Below are positions 18,564-27,022 of a stretch of 64,000 nucleotides of DNA, in pieces. Positions within the stretch are counted from its first letter, which is position 1, and every line of letters starts with the position of its first letter. This stretch comes from CAZNNH01 sp964574335 (GTDB taxonomy: Bacteria > Acidobacteriota > Vicinamibacteria > Fen-336): contig CAZNNH010000002.1 of NCBI GenBank assembly GCA_964574335.1, positions 1 through 64,000 on the forward strand, written 5' to 3'. The notes under the pieces were generated by a model. The model worked only from the letters and a program-made list of their open reading frames with translations, was not told where the DNA came from and did no database searches. Made by a program: the position numbers and the translations under genes.

Positions 18564-19451
18564 TTGGCGATCCAGGACCACGCCCAGATCGGGATCATCG
18601 GCGGTAGCGGACTCTACGAGATGGAGGGCTTCGACGAGGTGCGGGAGCTTTCCCCCGATACCCCTTTCGGCAAGCCCTCCGACAGCCTGATGCTGGGCCG
18701 GCTGGAAGGGAAGCCGGTGGCCTTCCTCTCCCGTCACGCCCGTGGCCATCGGATCCTGCCCGGAGAGCTGAACGCCCGCGCCAACGTCTTCGCCATGAAG
18801 CAGCTCGGCGTCGAGTGGCTGATCTCGGTCTCAGCGGTCGGCTCCCTCAAGGAGGAGTATGCACCGCGGCACATGGTGATCCCCGACCAGTTCGTGGATC
18901 GCACCACCGGCCGTCCCAGCAGCTTCTTCGGCCGTGGCCTGGTGGGGCACGTCGCCTTTGCCCACCCCACCAGCACGCCGCTGCGGGGGATCCTCGAAGC
19001 GGCCTGTCAGGAGGCGGGCGCCACCGTCCACGTCGGAGGCACGCTGGTCTGCATCGAGGGCCCGCTCTTCTCCACCCTGGCGGAGTCGAGGCTCTACCGC
19101 TCCTGGGGGATGGACCTGGTGGGCATGACGGCGCTTCCGGAGGCGCGGCTGGCCCGCGAGGCCGAGATCTCCTACGCAACCCTGGCCATGGTGACCGACT
19201 ACGACTGCTGGCACCCCGAGCACGACTCGGTGACCGCGGACCAGATCATCGCGGTGCTCGGCGAGAACGCCGTCACCGCCAAGGCGGTGCTGCGAGCGGC
19301 GGTGCGCCGGATCCCGGCGCCCGGCGATCCGTTGCGGAGCCGGTGCGAGTCCTTCCAGGCGCTCAAGACGGCGCTGGTCACTCCCGCTCACCTGGTCCCG
19401 GAGCAGGTCAAGGCGGAGCTGGGGCCCCTCATCGGCAGGTACCTCCGGTAG
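18564..19451 (+). CDS. mtnP: S-methyl-5'-thioadenosine phosphorylase
   Basis: It phosphorolyses MTA from polyamine or ethylene-type reactions to adenine and 5-methylthioribose-1-phosphate. The 295-aa protein has IGIIGGSGLYEM, LSRHARGHRILPGELNARAN-like residues, CIEGPLFSTLAES and DLVGMTALPEARLAREAEI, all in PNP-family order. The start is TTG at 18564, supported by GAGGTGAGG 3 nt upstream and TAGGAT at 18537. It is followed 45 bp later by a PfkB kinase in the same direction. Confidence 0.93.
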   Translation: MAIQDHAQIGIIGGSGLYEMEGFDEVRELSPDTPFGKPSDSLMLGRLEGKPVAFLSRHARGHRILPGELNARANVFAMKQLGVEWLISVSAVGSLKEEYAPRHMVIPDQFVDRTTGRPSSFFGRGLVGHVAFAHPTSTPLRGILEAACQEAGATVHVGGTLVCIEGPLFSTLAESRLYRSWGMDLVGMTALPEARLAREAEISYATLAMVTDYDCWHPEHDSVTADQIIAVLGENAVTAKAVLRAAVRRIPAPGDPLRSRCESFQALKTALVTPAHLVPEQVKAELGPLIGRYLR

Positions 19452-19496
19452 CGACCCGGACCCGGGCCGCACCGCGAAGAGAAAGGAGCCCCATCG

Positions 19497-20405
19497 ATGT
19501 CGATCCTGGTCGTCGGCAGCGTTGCCTTCGATACCGTCGAGACGCCCGTCGGGCGCGCCGAGAAGGTACTGGGCGGCAGCGCCTCGTTCTTCTCGCTGGC
19601 CGCCTCGTTCTTCGAGAGCGTGAACCTGGTGGGGGTGGTGGGCCGTGACTTCGGCGAGGAGCAGCTCGCCTGCTTCGCGGGGCGTGACATCGACCTCGAG
19701 GGGCTCGAGCGCGTGGACGGCGAGACCTTCCACTGGGGCGGCCGTTACGCCGACGACCTCAACTCCAGAGAGACGCTCTTCACCCACCTCAACGTGTTCG
19801 AGAGCTTCAAGCCCAAGATCCCGGAGAGATACCGGACCAGCCAGAACGTCTTCCTCGGCAACATCGACCCGGTGCTTCAGCTCGAGGTGCTGGACCAGGT
19901 CCAGAAGCCCAGGCTGGTCGCCTGCGACACCATGAACTTCTGGATCGACGGCCGGCTCCCGGCGCTGCACGAGCTGCTGCATCGGGTCGACGTGCTGCTG
20001 ATCAACGACTCCGAGGCCCGCCAGCTCTCCGGCGAGTCGAACCTGGTCAAGGCGGCCCGGGCCATCCGCGCCCTCGGGCCCCGTACCCTGGTGATCAAGA
20101 AGGGGGAGCACGGCGCGGTCACCTTCTCTGACGAGGGCTGCTTCATCGCCGCCGCCTTCCCGGTGGAGGACGTGGTCGACCCCACCGGCGCCGGCGACAC
20201 GTTCGCCGGCGGCTTCGTCGGCTACCTGGCGGCCGCCGGCTCCATCGACGACGCCACGCTGCGCCGAGCCGTGATCATGGGCAGCACCCTGGCCTCCTTC
20301 TCCGTGGAGGCCTTCAGCGTGGAACGCCTGCTCTCCCTGACCCGGGATGAGATCCACGCCCGCTTCCGGGTCTTCAAGCACCTGATCGACTTCGACCCGC
20401 AGTAG
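19497..20405 (+). CDS. PfkB-family carbohydrate/nucleoside kinase
   Basis: A 302-aa ribokinase-fold kinase. It has the N-terminal GSVAFDTVETPVGRAE, LGGSASFFSLAASFF (GG substrate hinge), INDSEARQLSG, VIKKGEHGAV and the PfkB signature DPTGAGDTFAGGFVGYL with catalytic Asp. Substrate is not determinable from sequence. Its position directly after mtnP makes a sugar or nucleoside derived from MTA salvage a reasonable guess. An AAGGAG lies upstream of the ATG. Confidence 0.9.
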   Translation: MSILVVGSVAFDTVETPVGRAEKVLGGSASFFSLAASFFESVNLVGVVGRDFGEEQLACFAGRDIDLEGLERVDGETFHWGGRYADDLNSRETLFTHLNVFESFKPKIPERYRTSQNVFLGNIDPVLQLEVLDQVQKPRLVACDTMNFWIDGRLPALHELLHRVDVLLINDSEARQLSGESNLVKAARAIRALGPRTLVIKKGEHGAVTFSDEGCFIAAAFPVEDVVDPTGAGDTFAGGFVGYLAAAGSIDDATLRRAVIMGSTLASFSVEAFSVERLLSLTRDEIHARFRVFKHLIDFDPQ

Positions 20406-20414
20406 CGGGGAGTC

Positions 20415-20429
20415 GCGCCCCTCGGGCGC
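20415..20429. terminator. Short GC hairpin between convergent genes
   Basis: GCGCCC-CTC-GGGCGC lies 10 bp after the PfkB stop and 28 bp before the stop of the convergent SPFH gene. It is a weak terminator candidate with no T-run. Confidence 0.4.
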
Positions 20430-20456
20430 TACCCGTCTCCGCGGTATCGACGCGTG

Positions 20457-21690
20457 CTAGCCGACCGGCGTCCCGCAGTCCCCGCAGAACTTGGCGCCGG
20501 GGGCCAGGGGCTTGCCGCACTTGGCACAGGCGGCGGCGGCGGCCATCGGGCTACCGNNNNNNNNNNNNNNNNNNNNNNNNNNNNNNNNNNNNNNNNNNNN
20601 NNNNNNNNNNNNNNNNNNNNNNNNNNNNNNNNNNNNNNNNNNNNNNNNNNNNNNNNCAGTTGTTGCAGAACTTGGCCCCGGCCGGCACCTGGGCCTGGCA
20701 CTTGGGGCAGGTGGCCGCCGCCGGCATCGGGCTGCCGCAGTTGTTGCAGAACTTGGCCCCGGCCGGCACCTGGGCCTGGCACTTGGGGCAGGCGACAGTG
20801 GCCGCGCCCGGCGACGCCGTGGCGCCGGGCTGGGCTGCGCCCGGCTGGCCTCCCGCCATCGCCCCGTGGATCATCTGCGGCATCATCATGCCGATCCCGG
20901 CTCCCAGGCCGAGGCTGGCGGCGCCGCCGCCCTCGCCGGGGTTCTGGGCTGCCGCCTCGATCCCGCGGGCCGCCTTGAAGGCCATGTACTGCTGCATGTT
21001 GCCGATGGCGCCCATGCCGGCCCGCTCGTCGATCATCTTCTGGACGTCCTCGGGGGGCGTGATCGCGCCGATCAGGAAGTCCACCAGCTCCATGCCGTAC
21101 TTGCCGAAGTCGTCGGCCACCCGGCCCTTGAGGCCACCGGAGAGCTCGTCGTAGTAGCGGGGCAGGTCGAGGACGGTCTTGAGCGTCTCGCCCAGCAGGT
21201 CGTTGAGGCGCGCCACGCAGATATCGCGCAGGAAGTCCTCGATCGAATCGGTCGAGTAGTTGCCCCGGGTCCCCACCAACTGCATCAGGAAGATGCCGGG
21301 ATCGGCCACCCGCATCGAGAAGCGGCCGAAGGCCCGCAGCCGGACCATGCTGAGCTCGGTGTCACGGAAGACGATGGGCTCCTTGGTCCCCCACTTGAGG
21401 TCGGTGAACGTCTGGCGGCTGATGAAGTAGACCTGGGCCTGGAACGGCGAGGTGCCACCGAACGGGGCGCCGATCAGCCGACCCAGAAGCGGCAGGTTCA
21501 TCGTGGTCAGGGTGTGTCGTCCCGACTCGAAGGTGTCGAGCGCCTTGCCGTCCCGGAAGAAGCTGCCCCACTGGTTGTCCTGGACGATGAGCTGGGCGCC
21601 CAGCTTGATCGCCATCGAGCCGCCGGGCGGCTCCCGATGGACGATCTCCTGCCCGGTCTGGTCGAGGTACTGGATGACTTCGATGGCCAC
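20457..21690 (-). CDS. SPFH-domain protein with C-terminal tandem zinc ribbons, interrupted by assembly gap
   Basis: The N-terminal part (about 1-230) is the SPFH/virion-core-like family (MAIEVIQYLDQTGQEIV, WGTKEPIVFRDTEL, then a long helical region). A Gly/Ala/Met-rich linker (about 250-285) follows. Then come double-cysteine ribbons: CPKCQAQVPAGAKFCNNCG repeated with an 81-bp period, and a last divergent unit CAKCGKPLAPGAKFCGDCG ending in TAG at 20457. One hundred N (20557-20656) interrupt the ribbon array. The frame on the two sides differs, but the gap length is a placeholder. The GTG start at 21690 has GAGGAGGGG. Such proteins scaffold membranes; the partner is probably the next gene. 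Confidence 0.85.
20557..20656. other. Assembly gap (100 N)
   Basis: Exactly 100 unknown bases, the usual arbitrary gap length, lie inside the zinc-ribbon array of the SPFH gene. True length and number of ribbon units are unknown. Confidence 0.99.
20657..20800 (-). repeat. Tandem 81-bp repeat encoding a 27-aa zinc-ribbon unit
   Basis: The identical stretch beginning at 20657 recurs at 20738, and at least 50 bases of each unit are the same at DNA level. Each unit encodes two CxxC knuckles plus a Pro/Ala linker. The array runs into the N-gap, which is probably why the assembler broke there. Confidence 0.9.
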
Positions 21691-21705
21691 GTTCCCCTCC
21701 TCGGG

Positions 21706-22218
21706 CTACTCGAGCCCGCCCAGGATCGCCTCCCGATCCGCTATCCGTGTGTCGAGGGCGTCGATGGCTTGGATCATCTGCACGACGCCGGCCTTGGCCC
21801 CCTCCGCGTGGTCGGCCGCCTGCTGACCGGCCGAGCGGACGCTGTCCGCTCCCTCGATCAGCGACAGGTCGAACTCGTAGACCCGTTGCAGCGCCGTCTC
21901 GTCCACCTTGATGGCCGCGAAGAAGCCGGCGTAGCCCCGGTCCGCGTAGCGGATCCGAGCCACCACCTTGTCGAGGCGCTTGCGGGCGGTCTCGATGTCG
22001 TTGATGATCGACAGATCGCCCGAGCGGGTGGCGCCCGCGGAGAGCTCGTTCAGCACCTTCTTGCAGGTCTCGAGCTGGGACGCCACGTGCTCTCGCTGCA
22101 GGCGGTCGGCGTCACGCCGCAGCTCCTTGTCGCGATACCCCTTGAACCCGGGGATCGCGTTCATGATCTTCTCGAGGAAGTTCTGTCCGGCGCGGGCCTT
22201 GTCCAGGATCGGGTCCAT
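21706..22218 (-). CDS. Helical conserved protein next to SPFH gene, 170 aa
   Basis: I do not recognise a named family. The protein is almost wholly alpha-helical and charged. It starts IPGFKGYRDKELRRDADRLQ, has coiled-coil-like heptads through the middle (TCKKVLNEL, DIETARKRLDKVVARI) and a segment with VYEFDLSLIEGADSV. It has no signal peptide or membrane helix. A strong GAGGAG precedes the ATG at 22218. The stop is 15 bp before the SPFH start, so the two form an operon and may form a complex. Confidence 0.72.
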   Translation of the reverse strand: MDPILDKARAGQNFLEKIMNAIPGFKGYRDKELRRDADRLQREHVASQLETCKKVLNELSAGATRSGDLSIINDIETARKRLDKVVARIRYADRGYAGFFAAIKVDETALQRVYEFDLSLIEGADSVRSAGQQAADHAEGAKAGVVQMIQAIDALDTRIADREAILGGLE

Positions 22219-22270
22219 GAGCGTCTCCTCCGGGAATACGCACGGGGCCTGCCGAAGGCCGGGCGAGACC

Positions 22271-22657
22271 TCAGCCGGCTGGCGTGCCGTCGGACTCCAG
22301 CATGGTGTTGACGATGGTCAGCAGCTTGTTGGCGGTGAACGGCTTGTTGATGTACATCACCGCGCCGGACTCAAAACCCTCGGCCAGCGCCTCGCCGCCG
22401 CCCTTGGCGGTGAGGAAGATCACCGGCGTCTCCTTGAGCTTCGGATCTTCCTTGATGCGGCGACACACCGTGAAGCCGTCCACCTCCGGCATCATCACGT
22501 CGAGCAGCACCAGGTCGAAGGTCTCTCGCTCGAGTCGCTCCAGCGCCTCGGCACCACCGCCGGCGGTGGTGACGTCGAACCCTTTCTGCTCGAGGATCGT
22601 GCGCTCCAGGTTCAGGATGTTCTCGTCGTCGTCGACAACAAGGATCCTCTTGCCCAT
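22271..22657 (-). CDS. Single-domain response regulator
   Basis: A 128-aa CheY-type receiver without output domain. The acidic pair is VVDDDEN (about 8-10), phospho-acceptor Asp is in LVLLDVMMPEVDG (about 53), Thr in FLTAKGGG and Lys in NKPFTANKL. The ATG at 22657 has GGAGG 6 nt upstream and TAGAAT at 22698-22703 as a likely -10. It is probably expressed apart from lpxB. The cognate kinase is unknown; the hybrid kinase at 13-14.7 kb is only a possibility. Confidence 0.93.
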   Translation of the reverse strand: MGKRILVVDDDENILNLERTILEQKGFDVTTAGGGAEALERLERETFDLVLLDVMMPEVDGFTVCRRIKEDPKLKETPVIFLTAKGGGEALAEGFESGAVMYINKPFTANKLLTIVNTMLESDGTPAG

Positions 22658-22700
22658 CAGGAACCTCCGCGGCCTGCGCTGGGTATCGTAGGAGCGGATT

Positions 22701-23870
22701 CTAGCACTCGTCACTCGTCGGCGGCAAAGGGGGCGAGCGGAGCCAGGGGAGCACGGCGAGGGCGGCGCGGCGCGAGGCCCCCGGCGCGCCCAGCCGGCGC
22801 CGGACCTCGGCCAACCCAGCTCGCATCCGCGAGGCCCGCCCGGTGTCTCCGAGCAGGGCCAGGGCCTCGTCGGCGAGACGCTCGGGGGTGAGCTGGCTCT
22901 GGATCAGCTCCGGCACCACCGCCTGCTCCGCGATCAGGTTGACCATCGAGTAGTGCGGTATCCGCACGAAGCGCCGCCCCAGCGCGTAGCTGAGCGGCGA
23001 GACCCGATAAACGACGACCATCGGGACGCCCAGGAGCGCCGTCTCCACCGTGGCCGTCCCCGACGCCACCACGGCGAGCTGCGAGCTGCCCAGCACGGCG
23101 TGCGTCTCTTCGCTCACCAGCCGCACGGGCAGGCCCTCCACCGATCGGGCGAGCGGGCGGGCGTCGAGCGACGGGGCAGCCGCCAGCAGGAACTGCAGCT
23201 CCGGGCGGCGCTGGGCCAGCAGCCGGATCGCCCCGGCGATCGGCGGGAGGTTGTAGTGGAGCTCCTGGGTCCGGCTGCCAGGAAGGACGGCGACCACGGG
23301 GCGCTCCGAGTCGAGCCCCTGGCTGCGGAGGAATGACCGCGGGTGAGGCGGCGGCGTCACCAGGTCCACCAGCGGGTGCCCCACGAACGTGACCGGTACA
23401 TCCTCCTGCCGGTAAAAGCCTTCCTCGAACGGGAAGATCACCAGCATCCGGCGCACGGTGGCGCGAATCGTGCGGATCCGGCGGCGTCGCCAGGCCCACA
23501 CCTGTGGGGAGACGTAGTAGACGACGGGCACCCCTCGTCGGCAGAGCGCACGCGCCAGGCGGAGATTGAACCCGGCATAGTCGACCAGCACCGCCAGGTC
23601 CGGACGGGTCCGATCCACCTGTGCCAGCACGCGGCGGTAGATCCGGTGCAGCCGCCCGATGTGTCGCACCACCTCCGCCAGGCCGATGACGGCCAGCTCC
23701 CGGACGTGGGCGAGCAGGGAGACCTCCTGGGCGATCAGGCGGTCTCCGCCGAGGCCGAACGCGGCGAGATCGGGCAGCTCGCGTCGGAGCTCGCGGACCA
23801 GCTCCGCCGCGTAGAGGTCGCCGGACGGCTCTCCGCAGGAGACCAGGAGACGGGGGGGGGCGGATGTCAA
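22701..23870 (-). CDS. lpxB: Lipid-A-disaccharide synthase
   Basis: A GT19 enzyme that joins UDP-2,3-diacylglucosamine and lipid X in lipid A synthesis at the inner membrane; its presence argues for an LPS-type outer membrane. Marks are VSCGEPSGDLYAAELV at the N-terminus, VDYAGFNLRLA, YYVSPQVWAW, VGHPLVD, VLPGSRTQEL and ASGTATVETAL. With the TTG start at 23870 it is 389 aa, the usual length, and TATACT sits 8 nt upstream. An in-frame ATG at 23912 would add a non-homologous 14 residues. Confidence 0.93.
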   Translation of the reverse strand: MTSAPPRLLVSCGEPSGDLYAAELVRELRRELPDLAAFGLGGDRLIAQEVSLLAHVRELAVIGLAEVVRHIGRLHRIYRRVLAQVDRTRPDLAVLVDYAGFNLRLARALCRRGVPVVYYVSPQVWAWRRRRIRTIRATVRRMLVIFPFEEGFYRQEDVPVTFVGHPLVDLVTPPPHPRSFLRSQGLDSERPVVAVLPGSRTQELHYNLPPIAGAIRLLAQRRPELQFLLAAAPSLDARPLARSVEGLPVRLVSEETHAVLGSSQLAVVASGTATVETALLGVPMVVVYRVSPLSYALGRRFVRIPHYSMVNLIAEQAVVPELIQSQLTPERLADEALALLGDTGRASRMRAGLAEVRRRLGAPGASRRAALAVLPWLRSPPLPPTSDEC

Positions 23871-24064
23871 GGCGGGCCAGTATACCGCCGGTCGGTTGGC
23901 CGACCGGCGCATCTCCTGGGGACGCCGGTGTCCCCGGCGCCGAACAGGCTTCGGGTTGGGCTTCCACCCGGAAACTCCTATATTTGAAGTAAGTCCGGCT
24001 GCCCGCCCGTCGCCAGCGTGCGGCATGAGGATTGCAGGATGTTGGGTGAACCGTGGAGGACGCC

Positions 24065-25141
24065 ATGAGCGCACGCACCGTCATCTTTCTCGCCGCTGTG
24101 ACCCTCGCCGCCCATCCCGCCCTGGCTGAGCGGGCCAAGGTCCGTACGGGGTCGAGGCCGGCCGCCGCTTCCAGCGGGAAGGGCGCCGGCCATTCGGGTA
24201 TGGCCGCGCGGGCCCCCTCGGCCCAGAGGTCGGCGCCGGCCCCGAGCTACTCGTCAGCCAGCCATGGGCGTCGCCCCGGGCCTGGAGCGACGGCCCGTGG
24301 CCCTGCGAGCGCTCCCACCCGCGCCCAGCTCCGTCATCCTCGAGCCGGGACCGGCCGACCCTACCGGAGCGGGGCCTACTACGGGTACCGGGGGCGATAC
24401 GGGCATGGGTATGGCTATCGCTACGGCTATCCGTATTGGGGTTGGGGCTACCCGTACTACGGCGGCTATCCCTACTACGGCAACTACGGCTCCTACGGCT
24501 ACTACGGCTACCCCTACTCCTGGGCCTACCCTTATGGGCTCTCGGTGGGCGTTGGTCTCGGCGGCCCCTACTGGGGTATGTCCTACAACCACTTCGTCGA
24601 GCAGCAGGACGGCGCCGGCGCTCTGCGCATCCTCGTCCACCCGGCCGAAGCGCGGGTCTTCGTGGACGGCGACTACGCCGGTACCGTGGACGACTTCGAC
24701 GGGATGTTCCAGCGGCTGCGGGTCGCCCCCGGCCGCCACGAGATCGTCCTCGAGCTGGAGGGCTACCAGACCGCTCGCTTCCGCGTGCTGGTGGCCCCCG
24801 ACCAGACGATCAAGCTCCGCTACCAGATGGTCGAGGGGGCGGGCGAGAGCGTCGAGGAGCTGCCGGGCTGGGCCAGCGCCGAGGCCGGGGCGGTGTCCGT
24901 CGACAGGCCTCGAGAGGCGGTGCGACTGGGGACGCTGCGGATCTCGGTGTTGCCCCAGGACGCCTCCGTGTACATCGACGGCCAGTTCTTCGGTACCGGT
25001 CAGGACCTGCGCAGCGTCCCGCTGCCGGCCGGGCCCCACCGGCTGGAGGTGGTGATGCCGGGGTTCAGGCCCTACGAGCGGGACGTGGAGATCGACCCGA
25101 GCGGGTACCTCACCCTGGAGGTGACGCTGGACCGTTCCTGA
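24065..25141 (+). CDS. Secreted PEGA-domain protein with Gly/Tyr-rich region
   Basis: A 358-aa exported protein. Residues 1-25 are a signal peptide (MSARTVIFLAAVTLAAHPALA). Residues about 100-165 are an extraordinary Tyr/Gly-rich low-complexity stretch (YGYPYWGWGYPYYGGYPYYG type). Residues about 190-265 and 290-355 are two PEGA-type beta domains (VDGDYAGT, YIDGQFFGT), usually linked to surface-layer or cell-envelope anchoring. The ATG at 24065 has GGAGGACG. It is followed by another secreted protein. Confidence 0.85.
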   Translation: MSARTVIFLAAVTLAAHPALAERAKVRTGSRPAAASSGKGAGHSGMAARAPSAQRSAPAPSYSSASHGRRPGPGATARGPASAPTRAQLRHPRAGTGRPYRSGAYYGYRGRYGHGYGYRYGYPYWGWGYPYYGGYPYYGNYGSYGYYGYPYSWAYPYGLSVGVGLGGPYWGMSYNHFVEQQDGAGALRILVHPAEARVFVDGDYAGTVDDFDGMFQRLRVAPGRHEIVLELEGYQTARFRVLVAPDQTIKLRYQMVEGAGESVEELPGWASAEAGAVSVDRPREAVRLGTLRISVLPQDASVYIDGQFFGTGQDLRSVPLPAGPHRLEVVMPGFRPYERDVEIDPSGYLTLEVTLDRS

Positions 25142-25246
25142 GCGGGTTGAAGCCTTCGTCTCCTCGCCATAGACTGGATGGGCGCTCTCTCCCCGAGACG
25201 CCCCGGGGGAGCCCCGGATCCGATCTATCGACGAGGAGACCGAATC

Positions 25247-26704
25247 ATGTCCGTCCGCACCGGCTTCTGTTTGGCTCTGGTGGCCTCTGTGCTGGTCTGT
25301 GCCCCAGCCCGGGCCGAAAAGCTCACCAAGGAGAATCGGCACTGGCTCGACGGAGTGAGGGCCATCATCCTCCCCGAAGAGGAGAAGCAGTACCGGGACC
25401 TGGCCAAGTCCGAGCGGGCCGAGTTCGAGAAGATCTTCTGGGCGCGTCGTGATCCCGACCTGGAGACCCCGGAGAACGAGTATCAGGCCGAGTTCGACAA
25501 GCTCCGGGCCCAGGCGGACGAGCGCTACGTGATCCACGGACGCCGCGGCTCCGAGACCGACTGTGGGCGCGCCTTCATCCTGTTCGGCGAGCCGGACTCC
25601 GTCGACCAGCAGACCCTGGACAGCCTGCCGGGCCGGCGTTCCCCCCAGACGTGGACCTTCATGTCGCGGCCCGGCTTCAAGTTCCCTGAGGGCGGGCTCA
25701 AGGTCCCGTTCGACGCGGAGTGCGCCACGCCGCGGGTCATGCAGGAGCAGCTCGACCGGGTGGCCGAGCAGCGCGTCGTCCATCCGAACATCGGCTACAG
25801 CCGGGACGAGAGCGGAAAGCTGGTCAAGCTGGTGGACCAGCTCCCCAAGCCGTCGCCGGCCCAGGCGCTCTTGAAGTCGCCGCGGGCCGACTTCCCTATC
25901 CAGGTGGAGAAGACGCTGGTCCTGCGCAACCCGAGCGGCGGGGCCTTCGTGGCCGGCCTGGTCCAGGCCGAGGGCGCCGGACTGGGCCCGAGCGGGGAAC
26001 CCCTGGACCTGGTGGTGGCGGCGCAGGCTCACGACGCCGAGGGCAAGGTGGTTCCCGGAGCCGAGCGCGAGACCAGCGTCACGCCCGGGCCAGACGGACA
26101 CTTCGTGGTTTCCTACGGGCTGATCCTGCGGGCCGGGGAGTACACCCTGGACGTGGCGGTGGTGGACGCCAAGGGCGGGAAGGGGTCGGCGGCGTCGATC
26201 CCGCTCCAGGTTCCCGACTTCACCACTGAAGAGGTGTCCATGTCCTCGCTGATGGTGCTTCAGGACATCGTCCCCGAGACCTCCAGCCAGATCGACCGCC
26301 GTCAGCCGCTGGCGGACTTCGACCTGACCGCGGCGCGTCTGGTCCCGAGCTTCGGCAACGTCTTCTCCAAGGACCAGTCGATCTCCATGCTGTGCGCCAT
26401 CTACGGCGGTGCGGTCGACCCGGAAACCGGCAAGGCGTCGCTCAAGGTGAGCTTCGCCTTCAAGAAGGGGGGCAAGAAGGTCGCCCAGGCCGACGACGTC
26501 GTCTACGACGCGCCCAACCCCTCACACTCGGTCGGACCAGTGCCGCTCTCCGGCTTCGATCCCGGCGTCTACCAGGTCGAGATGAAGGTGAAGGACCAGG
26601 TCGCGAACACGCAGAGCCAGCAGGAAGCTCGGTTCGAGATTCGGGGGGAGGCCGGTGGCGGCGGGGCTGATCCTAGGCTCCCCCCTGCCGCCCCAGAGGA
26701 GTAG
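25247..26704 (+). CDS. GWxTD-domain secreted protein
   Basis: A 485-aa exported protein with signal peptide MSVRTGFCLALVASVLVCAPARA. The N-terminal third matches the GWxTD family typical of Acidobacteriota and Bacteroidota: FWARRDPDLETPENEYQAEF, then GRAFILFGEPDSVD. The name-giving motif is degenerate here (GSETD in place of GWxTD). The C-terminal two thirds look like tandem beta-sandwich domains. GACGAGGAG precedes the ATG at 25247. Function is unknown in the family. Confidence 0.87.
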   Translation: MSVRTGFCLALVASVLVCAPARAEKLTKENRHWLDGVRAIILPEEEKQYRDLAKSERAEFEKIFWARRDPDLETPENEYQAEFDKLRAQADERYVIHGRRGSETDCGRAFILFGEPDSVDQQTLDSLPGRRSPQTWTFMSRPGFKFPEGGLKVPFDAECATPRVMQEQLDRVAEQRVVHPNIGYSRDESGKLVKLVDQLPKPSPAQALLKSPRADFPIQVEKTLVLRNPSGGAFVAGLVQAEGAGLGPSGEPLDLVVAAQAHDAEGKVVPGAERETSVTPGPDGHFVVSYGLILRAGEYTLDVAVVDAKGGKGSAASIPLQVPDFTTEEVSMSSLMVLQDIVPETSSQIDRRQPLADFDLTAARLVPSFGNVFSKDQSISMLCAIYGGAVDPETGKASLKVSFAFKKGGKKVAQADDVVYDAPNPSHSVGPVPLSGFDPGVYQVEMKVKDQVANTQSQQEARFEIRGEAGGGGADPRLPPAAPEE

Positions 26705-26715
26705 GCGGGGGACAG

Positions 26716-26988
26716 CTAGCGGACGGTGGCCCGCAGCTCCTTGCCGGCCGTGAACTTGGGCGTCTTGTAGCCGGCGATTCGGATCCGGGCCCCGGTGCGC
26801 GGGTTGCGTCCGCCGCGCGGCCGCCGGCGCAGCACGGTGAAGGTCCCGAAGCCCACCAGCGTGACCTTCCCCCCCCTCTTGAGGGCGCGCGCGACCTGAG
26901 CGATGAAGGCGTCCAGCACCCGGTTGGTGTCCGCCTTGGTGAGGCCGGTGTCCCGCGCCATGCGGGCGACGATCTCGGCCTTGTTCAT
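26716..26988 (-). CDS. hup: HU-family DNA-binding protein
   Basis: A 90-aa HU/IHF-type nucleoid protein. It has MNKAEIVARMARDTGLTK, GKVTLVGFGTF, the DNA-intercalating arm tip GRNPRTG with the conserved Pro, and FTAGKEL near the end. All normal HU features are present. It follows the S41-like gene by 34 bp in the same direction and ends 12 bp from the convergent GWxTD gene. Confidence 0.95.
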   Translation of the reverse strand: MNKAEIVARMARDTGLTKADTNRVLDAFIAQVARALKRGGKVTLVGFGTFTVLRRRPRGGRNPRTGARIRIAGYKTPKFTAGKELRATVR

Positions 26989-27022
26989 CTTCTTCCTCTC
27001 CTGGCTCTCGCACGGAAGCGGG

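Noticed and set aside
20551..20556. Frameshift in the SPFH gene across the N-run
   Set aside because: Codon phase differs on the two sides, but the 100 N is an arbitrary gap length, so phase carries no information.
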